This document shows positions 10,132-16,204 of a stretch of DNA of 16,204 nucleotides, in pieces. The stretch comes from an uncultured Acidobacteriota bacterium. Lineage in GTDB: Bacteria; Acidobacteriota; Terriglobia; Terriglobales; CAINCZ01. Position 1 is the stretch's first letter. Each line of letters begins with the position of its first letter. The stretch is taken from the NCBI GenBank assembly GCA_903847195.1, contig CAINCZ010000043.1, forward strand, positions 1-16,204, given 5' to 3'. Both the position numbers and the translations under genes were made by a program. The notes under the pieces were generated by a model. It searched no databases, was not told the DNA's origin, and saw only the letters and a program-made list of their open reading frames with translations.

Positions 10132-11742
10132 ATGAGTATGCCGTCCACTGGTGACGCCGTGAAACTGTTAGCCCCCCGGCACCCCGATCAGGATCGGGTG
10201 CTGACTCCGGAAGCAGTGCAGCTGATCGTTGAGTTGCATCGCCGTTTCAACCCTCGCCGCCTGGAGCTGCTCGCCGCACGAGCCGAACGCCAGAAGCGCC
10301 TGGATGCCGGGGAAAAGCCCGATTTCCTGCCGCAGACCAAGCAAATCCGCGAATCTGCCTGGAGCGCGGCTCCGATTCCGGCCGACCTGCAGGACCGCCG
10401 AGTCGAGATCACCGGCCCGGTCGACCGCAAGATGATCATCAACGCGCTCAACTCGGGGGCCAAGGTCTTCATGGCCGACTTCGAAGACGCGAACACCCCG
10501 ACCTGGTCGAACCAGATCGAAGGCCAGATCAACCTGGCCGATGCCGTGCGTCGCCGCATTACCTACAGCGATCCGACCAGCGGCAAGGATTACAAGCTCA
10601 ACGACAAGACCGCCGTGCTGCTGGTTCGCCCGCGCGGCTGGCACTTGTATGAGCGCCACGTGCTCGTGGACGGGCAGCCGATCTCCGGTTCCATCTTCGA
10701 CTTCGCGCTCTACTTCTTCCACAACGCGACCGAGTTGATGGCGCGTGGCTCCGGGCCGTACTTCTATCTGCCGAAGATGGAGAGCCACCTCGAAGCGAGG
10801 CTTTGGAACGACATTTTCCTGTACGCGCAGGAGGCAATCGGCGTGCCCCGCGGTACGATCCGCGGCACGGTGCTGATTGAGACCATTCTCGCCACTTTCG
10901 AGATGGAAGAAATCTTGTACGAGTTGCGCGAGCACTCGGCGGGCCTGAACTGCGGACGCTGGGATTACATCTTCAGCTTCATCAAGAAGTTCGCCAACGA
11001 TCCCAAGGTCATCCTGCCGGATCGCGGCCAGGTGACGATGGCCACGCATTTCATGCGCTCCTACAGCAAGCTGGTCATCCAGGTCTGCCATCGCCGCAAC
11101 ATCCACGCCATTGGTGGCATGGCCGCGTTCATTCCGAACAAGGCCGATCCGGTTCTCAACGACAAGGCCATTACCGCTGTGCGTGTCGACAAGGAAAGAG
11201 AAGTCAAGGACGGGCACGATGGTACCTGGGTTGCCCACCCCGGCCTGGTTCCCGTGGCGCTGGAGATCTTTGACAAGTACATGCCGCAGCCCAATCAGAT
11301 TGACAAGAAGTTTCCCGAGTACCACATCACCACGGCTGATCTATTGCAGGTTCCCACCGGCGAGATCACCGAGGCCGGTCTGCGCCAGAACGTCGGCGTT
11401 GGCATAGGGTACCTTGAGGCATGGCTGCGCGGCATCGGCTGCGTGCCGCTGTTCAACCTGATGGAAGACGCCGCAACCTCCGAGATCAGCCGCGCTCAAC
11501 TCTGGCAGTGGATCCATCACGGCGCCAAGCTGAACGACGGCCGCAAGGTCGATCTCGCCTTTTGCGACGCCATCGTTGGCGAAGAACTGGCCAAGGCGAA
11601 GCAGACGGTGGATGCCGCACGCTACGCCGCTTATGAAAAGGCCGCCGAACTGATGCGCCAGATGTATCACTCGGAGAAGTTCGTCGAATTTCTGACCGTT
11701 CCTGCCTATGAGCAGGTGCTCAAGCAGGAAGGCATCGCATAG
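10132..11742 (+). CDS. aceB: Malate synthase A
   Basis: A 536-residue malate synthase of the A isoform, which condenses glyoxylate with acetyl-CoA to malate and CoA in the glyoxylate shunt. Signatures are [17 protein letters not shown] near residue 119, [17 protein letters not shown] with catalytic R166, and [18 protein letters not shown]. The Mg ligands are E250 (VLIETI) and D278 (GRWDY), and the catalytic base is D446 in [12 protein letters not shown]. Length and all key residues match an intact enzyme. The ribosome site AGGAGG at 10121-10126 is five bases before the ATG and is strong. No isocitrate lyase gene is in the window. It is transcribed alone, with two hairpins after it. Confidence 0.96.
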   Translation: MSMPSTGDAVKLLAPRHPDQDRVLTPEAVQLIVELHRRFNPRRLELLAARAERQKRLDAGEKPDFLPQTKQIRESAWSAAPIPADLQDRRVEITGPVDRKMIINALNSGAKVFMADFEDANTPTWSNQIEGQINLADAVRRRITYSDPTSGKDYKLNDKTAVLLVRPRGWHLYERHVLVDGQPISGSIFDFALYFFHNATELMARGSGPYFYLPKMESHLEARLWNDIFLYAQEAIGVPRGTIRGTVLIETILATFEMEEILYELREHSAGLNCGRWDYIFSFIKKFANDPKVILPDRGQVTMATHFMRSYSKLVIQVCHRRNIHAIGGMAAFIPNKADPVLNDKAITAVRVDKEREVKDGHDGTWVAHPGLVPVALEIFDKYMPQPNQIDKKFPEYHITTADLLQVPTGEITEAGLRQNVGVGIGYLEAWLRGIGCVPLFNLMEDAATSEISRAQLWQWIHHGAKLNDGRKVDLAFCDAIVGEELAKAKQTVDAARYAAYEKAAELMRQMYHSEKFVEFLTVPAYEQVLKQEGIA

Positions 11743-11765
11743 GTTGTCCGGACATTTGTGCTTTT

Positions 11766-11789
11766 GAAGGCCGCCTGCGGGCGGCCTTC
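11766..11789 (+). terminator. Hairpin terminator after malate synthase
   Basis: GAAGGCCGCC (11766-11775) pairs perfectly with GGCGGCCTTC (11780-11789) around TGCG, starting 23 bases after the stop codon. The run after it is GTTATT, a poor U-tract, so it may act as a 3' end stabiliser together with the stronger hairpin downstream. Confidence 0.7.
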
Positions 11790-11858
11790 GTTATTGCCGG
11801 GCGGAAGATCTGTCGCCCGGTGCTCCAGGTTTGCGCCCCGCGCCATTCTCAATGCAAC

Positions 11859-11893
11859 AAAGAAGGACCGCCGTAACCGGCGGTCCTTCTTTT
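11859..11893. terminator. Bidirectional terminator between convergent genes
   Basis: AAAGAAGGACCGCCG (11859-11873) and CGGCGGTCCTTCTTT (11878-11892) form a perfect 15-bp stem with a TAAC loop, with T-rich sequence after the stem in both directions. It ends 17 bases beyond the GH13 gene stop and also serves malate synthase on the plus strand. Confidence 0.93.
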
Positions 11894-11909
11894 GGTTCTG
11901 TGACACTCG

Positions 11910-14900
11910 CTATTCTTTGCTCCCGAACAGTAGTGCTTCCACCCGATAGCCGGCCTTGGCCGCAGCGTTCAGTCGCGATTCAAGCTTCTCCTCCAGGCTC
12001 GCGATGGTTCGGTGCGTGGGCGCGTCTTCATCCCAATGCGTGGTTTCCGCGTCCAATGCCGGCGCGGCTTCCAGCGATTTCGGCGCAAGGTTTGCTTTGC
12101 GTTCCTGCGCCGCTTCGATCAGGTCGTTCAGAGACATCCACCACAAGAGTCGTTCGAACGCTTCTTTGTCGAAGTAGCGCACTCCCTGGTAGTCGTGTAC
12201 TCCGACCAGCCAGGCCATATCAGGATCGTGCAGCCAGCCAAACGGCGCCGCTTTGCGGCTGGCTGTTGTTTCGGGTCTGGCCCCAAACTCCGCGTGGGCA
12301 AAGCTGGCACGCACCATCGCGACAGCCTTCCATGAGCGCTCGCCTTCCAGCCCAGCAGCCTGAAACGCTTCGGCCATCGGCTCGCGCAAACGCAGACGGT
12401 CATAAAGCTTCGTGGCCGAAGAGTTCGGATCGGCTTCAGCAACGCTCTCACCAATCGCAGCTATGGTGGCCCAGGCAAGAATGGTGGACCAGACTTCCGC
12501 CGCCTCGCTCGGCTGCAGTGAACGGGAGGGCAGCACGCCACGCATCTCAGCGGGCCACGATTGCGGGAAAAATACTTCGAGCCCGGAAATATCTAGCGCC
12601 GCTTCCAGCAACTCCTTAAAGCGATTCCCAGTCCAAGTGGAGTCCCGTCGCAGTTTGCTCTCCGGACTTTCCGCGGCGGTCCGTGTGCCGGTAAAGCTCT
12701 CCACCGACACAGCCAGTGCGCTCACGCGCCGCGCGGCTTCGGACAGAAGAGTATCCAGTTCCAGCGCGTACCGAGCGATGGCTTCTTCGCCTTGGGCCTC
12801 CGGCTCCAAAGCCAGCTCGGCCAGCGTTGCCGTGAGCGAAACGTCGAGCACGTTGCGCAACGCATCGTGAACCGGTTCCAGTTCCAGGCGCTGCAACCCA
12901 TCTTCGAGGCACGAAACTCCCCGACCGCCCAACCTCTCGCACAGTCTGCCCCACGGCCTTGTGCCATCGTCGTATGTCTGGCGCCAGTCCATCAGCACAT
13001 GGCACTTGTACCCGCCCAACTCGAGCTTCAACCCTTTGTGCACCAGGTCGGTCGCGCGGTGCAAATACTCAAGTCCGGTCAACACGTCGCTGCAGGCCAT
13101 GAAAAGATGAGCGTCATCATCGGCCACCCCCAGCGCCTCGCTCAACTGCCGCCGGCGCAGTTGCCGTTCGCCATCTCCGCCCTTTTCCGCATAAGCGACC
13201 GATTGCCGCACCCAGCCGCTTGCAGCGCCGTACCGGTTGTTGAAGACCACCAGCGCGCGCTCATTGCCCAACCGGTTCGAATAAGCGAAGACGTCTTCGT
13301 TGACGCGGCCATCCTCGCTGTAAAAGTCGTACAGCAGAAAATCTTTGACCTCGGCGAACAGCCCCCGCCGCAGCAACAGCGGCGTGATCTCCCGCTCGTG
13401 CCGCGCTACTAGCCAGGGATCGGGTTGTTCGTCGTAATACGCGCGGCGGTACTCCATTCCGTATCGCTCGGTCAGTCCTTCGATCTGCCCGTGGCCGAAC
13501 ATCGGCAGGCCCGGCAAGGTTGCAAGCAGCGTACAGACGCCGAAATACTTGTCGCCCTTGCCGAACTGATCCACGGCCGTGCGCTCGTCGGGGTTGTTCA
13601 TGAAGCTGACGTAGCGCTTCAGCACCTCGGGATCGAACTCCAGCGTGTTCTTCAGCACGCTGCGGTAGTTGGCGTTCTCCTCGTCGCGCAGCATATTCAT
13701 GAACGCGCTGTTGTAAACGCGATGCATGCCGAGCGTGCGGACGAAATATCCCTCCAGCAGCCAGAACGCTTCGGCCAGCAGCAGCGTTCCCGGCACTTCC
13801 TGGGCGACGCGGTCCACCACCTCGCGCCAGAACTCGTGCGGCATGGCGGCATCGAAATCCGCTTTCGTCAGCCCGTGCTCGGCACGCGAAGGAATCGCTC
13901 CGCCCGTGCCCGGGGCAGGGAACCAGAGCCGCTGAAAATGGCGCTTGGTCAGTGTCATCGCGGCGTCGAAGCGAATGATTGGGAAGCGTCGCGCAACCTG
14001 CAGGATCGTCTGGATGACGGCCTCGCGCACCTCAGGCTTCAGGTAGTTCAACTGCGCCGTGTCGTTCCAGGGAAAACTCGTGCCGTCGTTGCCGTGGTAA
14101 ATGTAACGAGTGTCGCCGCTGGCGTGATCCACGCGACGAAACACCACGGAGGCGTCCGTACGGTCGTAGTAATGATCTTCGATCTTGATCTCGATGCCCG
14201 GCCGGTCCGAGAGATCCGGACCGTTGAAGCTATACGCGGGAAAAGGACTGTAGGGCAGCGAGACAAACCAGTCGGGATGATCGACCACCCACGGTGAATC
14301 GATGCCCATGTGGTTCGGCACCATGTCGCTCGCCAGCCGCAGGCCGCGGCGCGCGGCGCGTTCGCGCAGATTGGCGTATGCCGGCTCGCCGCCCATGTCA
14401 TCGGCGATGCGATAGTCGTAAAGCGAGTAGGCGGAAGCCGCAGCCTCGGGATTGCCCGTCAACTGCTTGATGCGCTGCGAAGCCCGGCTTCGCTCCCATG
14501 TCCCGATCAACCAGAGTGAGTTGAAACCGCGCCGGGCCAGGCGATCCAACTCTTCGTCGGGTACCTGGTCGAGACGCTCGATCTGCTTGCCATATTCACG
14601 CGCGAGCTGATGCAACCACACATAGGTGCTCTTGGCCATCAGCACGGTCTTCGGCATCCAGTCCACATCGGGACTGAAATGCTCATACTCATGCAGCACG
14701 TCGGGGGCGGTGAAACTGGGAACGGCGGCCGCGCTCGAATCGCCCGTTAGCGGCTTGGAGTCGTGATGGCGCACGTCCTGCCCCGGCGGATGGAAGCGCA
14801 TCCACAGCGCAACTTCTTCTTCTTTGAGCACGTCCATGGCGACCAGCAGCCGCTCGATGAAGGTGCCGATCAGGGTGAACCAGCGTCCCTGAATGAAGGC

Positions 14901-15587
14901 CAACTGTCCGGCCAGCGAATCGGGCGCGGCCAGCGCCGGCGCGCGCAGCATGTCCACCAGGTTCTCGCGCGCGGGGCCGAACTTGGGACGGGTGTCGAAG
15001 TAATCGCGCAGTCCGGCTGTGATGTCGCGGTAAGCAGTGCTCTGGACGAGCGGGGCGTCGTCAAATAATTCGGCAAACGGTTTGAACCCGGGATTCAGGT
15101 TCGCCATCCAGAGCAGGATCATCTCTTCCAGCGCCACCGCCCGGTGCGACACGCCGCCGGTCGAATCCCGCAGCCACTCGGCTGCCTGGCGTTCGCCACG
15201 GTAAACGGACGTGCCCGGAAACTCCGTGCAGAAGCCCAGCAGCGAGCGGTCCAGCACCTCGGCCCCGAGCCGTTGCTCAAACCAGCCAAGCGCATCCGTC
15301 ATCACGCCCGGATCGCTCTGCTGGCGATAGAGCGCAAAGATCAGGTGCATCGCCTCGTCGATCAGACCCATGGCGTGCAACGCGCCGGGGTTCACCGCCC
15401 GTTCAGGATGTGCCTGGGCCTCGCGCGCCACGTTCATGCGCTGGGCAAAATCGCGGCACGCCGCCACGTTGGCAAAGACGACGTTGCCGTTAAAGCCAAA
15501 CAGCGTGTCGGCGAAGCGATACCGCTCCCGCGCCGCGCGCGAAACGTGAAATTCGTAGATCGGCGAGAAGATCGGAGAGTTCATCAT
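11910..15587 (-). CDS. Large alpha-amylase-family (GH13-type) protein
   Basis: A 1225-residue protein with a GH13 TIM barrel in the middle (about residues 345-760). Region I is D421-MVPNH426, region II is IRFD541AAM (nucleophile), region III is LLLAE606AF (acid/base), and region IV is FMNNPD667E, where most relatives have NHD. The barrel is flanked by about 340 mostly helical N-terminal residues and about 450 C-terminal residues. The latter begin with a beta-rich segment (ALVVFNNRYG) and then appear helical. No signal peptide is visible, so a cytoplasmic role on glycogen, maltodextrin or trehalose-type glucans is likely; hydrolase and transglycosylase cannot be separated. ATGs at 15587 and 15584 are both possible and no good Shine-Dalgarno is seen. 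I do not know of a characterised protein with this architecture. Confidence 0.85.
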   Translation of the reverse strand: MMNSPIFSPIYEFHVSRAARERYRFADTLFGFNGNVVFANVAACRDFAQRMNVAREAQAHPERAVNPGALHAMGLIDEAMHLIFALYRQQSDPGVMTDALGWFEQRLGAEVLDRSLLGFCTEFPGTSVYRGERQAAEWLRDSTGGVSHRAVALEEMILLWMANLNPGFKPFAELFDDAPLVQSTAYRDITAGLRDYFDTRPKFGPARENLVDMLRAPALAAPDSLAGQLAFIQGRWFTLIGTFIERLLVAMDVLKEEEVALWMRFHPPGQDVRHHDSKPLTGDSSAAAVPSFTAPDVLHEYEHFSPDVDWMPKTVLMAKSTYVWLHQLAREYGKQIERLDQVPDEELDRLARRGFNSLWLIGTWERSRASQRIKQLTGNPEAAASAYSLYDYRIADDMGGEPAYANLRERAARRGLRLASDMVPNHMGIDSPWVVDHPDWFVSLPYSPFPAYSFNGPDLSDRPGIEIKIEDHYYDRTDASVVFRRVDHASGDTRYIYHGNDGTSFPWNDTAQLNYLKPEVREAVIQTILQVARRFPIIRFDAAMTLTKRHFQRLWFPAPGTGGAIPSRAEHGLTKADFDAAMPHEFWREVVDRVAQEVPGTLLLAEAFWLLEGYFVRTLGMHRVYNSAFMNMLRDEENANYRSVLKNTLEFDPEVLKRYVSFMNNPDERTAVDQFGKGDKYFGVCTLLATLPGLPMFGHGQIEGLTERYGMEYRRAYYDEQPDPWLVARHEREITPLLLRRGLFAEVKDFLLYDFYSEDGRVNEDVFAYSNRLGNERALVVFNNRYGAASGWVRQSVAYAEKGGDGERQLRRRQLSEALGVADDDAHLFMACSDVLTGLEYLHRATDLVHKGLKLELGGYKCHVLMDWRQTYDDGTRPWGRLCERLGGRGVSCLEDGLQRLELEPVHDALRNVLDVSLTATLAELALEPEAQGEEAIARYALELDTLLSEAARRVSALAVSVESFTGTRTAAESPESKLRRDSTWTGNRFKELLEAALDISGLEVFFPQSWPAEMRGVLPSRSLQPSEAAEVWSTILAWATIAAIGESVAEADPNSSATKLYDRLRLREPMAEAFQAAGLEGERSWKAVAMVRASFAHAEFGARPETTASRKAAPFGWLHDPDMAWLVGVHDYQGVRYFDKEAFERLLWWMSLNDLIEAAQERKANLAPKSLEAAPALDAETTHWDEDAPTHRTIASLEEKLESRLNAAAKAGYRVEALLFGSKE

Positions 15588-15626
15588 CAGCCAGCGTTCT
15601 CTGCGCGCAATGAATCGCGTCCCCCG

Positions 15627-15632
15627 ATTCTA
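15627..15632 (-). promoter_or_regulatory. Candidate -10 box for the GH13 gene
   Basis: On the minus strand TAGAAT (complement of 15627-15632) matches the -10 consensus at five of six bases and lies 39 bases before the ATG. It sits inside a small inverted repeat (GATTC 15626-15630, GAATC 15636-15640). No clear -35 is visible. Confidence 0.3.
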
Positions 15633-15664
15633 TCGGAATCCGCCTGCCTTCACCCGAACGGCGA

Positions 15665-15756
15665 CCATCTCAAGTCGGGGTGCCCCAGCTTCGCGCCGTC
15701 CGCGGCGCTAACCTGGGGATTTCGACTTTCCCTCGCGGCCATCTCAATTCGGGTGC
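15665..15756. repeat. Tandem intergenic repeat with hairpin (CCATCTCAA-type)
   Basis: CCATCTCAAGTCGGGGTGC at 15665-15683 recurs as CCATCTCAATTCGGGTGC at 15739-15756. The first copy continues into an imperfect hairpin: CCCCAG (15683-15688) with CTGGGG (15713-15718), and inside it GCGCCG (15693-15698) with CGGCGC (15703-15708). The second copy lacks the hairpin and looks truncated. I recall similar GGTGCCCCA-plus-palindrome elements as dispersed repeats in Acidobacteriota genomes; genome-wide copies cannot be seen here. Confidence 0.6.
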
Positions 15757-15815
15757 TGATTGTCCCGTTCTAGCCCGAGTTTGGCTAGGGCGGGGCTTTT
15801 GACCTTCCTCCCCGG

Positions 15816-15934
15816 TGTCATCCTGAGCGAAGCGAAGGACCTGCTGTTGTCTTGCGTCAATCGCGGTAATGCCGTATCGGAATTGTCATCCCGAGCCCGG
15901 TGCCCCATATCTGCCATCTTTTGGCAGATGTGGG
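15816..15934. repeat. Second intergenic repeat cluster (TGTCATCC-type plus GTGCCCCA hairpin)
   Basis: TGTCATCCTGAGC begins at 15816 and is echoed by TGTCATCCCGAGC from 15884. The first continues into the GAAGCGAAGGACC sequence common as a dispersed element in several phyla. The second continues into GGTGCCCCATATCTGCCA, whose 13-bp imperfect stem (15904-15916 with 15922-15934, one wobble) closes on a five-base loop. The palindrome ends 42 bases before the trmO start. Confidence 0.6.
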
Positions 15935-15964
15935 TGGGATGTGCGAGCGATCCCCTTCCCGCTG

Positions 15965-15970
15965 TAAAAT
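15965..15970 (+). promoter_or_regulatory. Candidate -10 box for trmO, possibly leaderless
   Basis: TGTAAAAT places TAAAAT at 15965-15970, six bases before the ATG at 15977. A transcript starting the usual six or seven bases after the -10 would begin at the start codon itself. No Shine-Dalgarno is present between them, which fits a leaderless mRNA. Confidence 0.45.
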
Positions 15971-15976
15971 GCACCC

Positions 15977-16204
15977 ATGTTCACACCGAAGGCAATTGGC
16001 TACGTCCGCAGCCCCTACGGCAGCACCAGCGAAGTCCCGCGCGGTCTGGGAGCGCAGCACAAGGCCGAAGGCATCCTCGAAATCCTGCCCGAGTTCGCGC
16101 CGGGACTGCAGGACATCGAAGGCTTCTCGCACCTGTTCATCCTCTGGATGTTCGACCGCGCCGACAACGCGGAACTGGTCGGCCCCTCGCCGCAGGACGG
16201 AAAA
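15977..16204 (+). CDS. trmO: tRNA (N6-threonylcarbamoyladenosine(37)-N6)-methyltransferase TrmO, 5' part
   Basis: Seventy-six codons are open to the window edge, so the gene is partial. The N-terminus IGYVRSPYG, then EVPRGLG, ILPEFAPGLQDIEGFSHLFILWMFDR, matches the TsaA/YaeB (UPF0066) family. This family uses S-adenosylmethionine to methylate t6A at position 37 of tRNAs that read ACY codons, in the cytoplasm. The beta-barrel fold motif EGFSHL is intact. The ATG follows a -10-like box at leaderless distance and has no ribosome site. It is divergent from the GH13 gene, with the repeat-filled region between them. Confidence 0.88.
   Translation, partial: MFTPKAIGYVRSPYGSTSEVPRGLGAQHKAEGILEILPEFAPGLQDIEGFSHLFILWMFDRADNAELVGPSPQDGK

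Noticed and set aside
15744..16132. Minus-strand frames of 76 and 91 codons around the repeats and trmO
   Set aside because: They run through repeat palindromes and antisense to trmO, with no domain or ribosome site.

Overview
The window reads as a piece of chromosome from a GC-rich, free-living bacterium. The best guess is an Acidobacteriota member of the Terriglobia/Koribacter type. This rests on the gene mix (PFOR next to a DHOD-like gene, a very large GH13 protein, ACS-type MFS transporter) and on the intergenic 'TCATCCTGAGCGAAGCGAAG' and 'GGTGCCCCA...hairpin' repeats near the right end, which I recall from such genomes. The taxonomy is inference. There is no phage, plasmid, transposase, CRISPR or RNA gene that I can support.

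Layout. Positions 230-4817 (+) hold a two-gene operon: nifJ (pyruvate:ferredoxin oxidoreductase) overlaps by 8 bases a dihydroorotate-dehydrogenase-like flavoprotein, and a strong terminator follows. Positions 5052-5489 (+) encode dUTPase from a GTG start, internal to a longer open frame. Positions 5576-9493 (-) hold three catabolic-looking genes, read right to left: an M24/creatinase-fold hydrolase with an altered metal site, a D-2-hydroxyacid dehydrogenase, and, after a terminator, an MFS organic-anion transporter. A gene-free stretch of about 640 bases (9494-10131) separates these from the divergent malate synthase gene (10132-11742, +). It holds a long hairpin in the presumed M24 leader and an inverted repeat. 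Two hairpins end malate synthase and the convergent 1225-residue GH13 protein (11910-15587, -). The last intergenic region (15588-15976) is filled with repeats and leads into the 5' part of trmO, cut by the window edge.

How the genes fit together. PFOR interconverts pyruvate and acetyl-CoA using ferredoxin, and malate synthase condenses acetyl-CoA with glyoxylate, so both act at the acetyl-CoA node, although they are not co-transcribed. The hydroxyacid dehydrogenase family includes glyoxylate reductases, so a transporter, hydrolase, hydroxyacid/oxoacid and glyoxylate route is possible but unproven. dUTPase and TrmO are housekeeping. No clearly new multi-gene system is visible. The points most worth a second look are the M24 active site, the structured leader of that gene, the repeat cluster before trmO, the modified GH13 catalytic motif and the coupled nifJ/DHOD-like pair.
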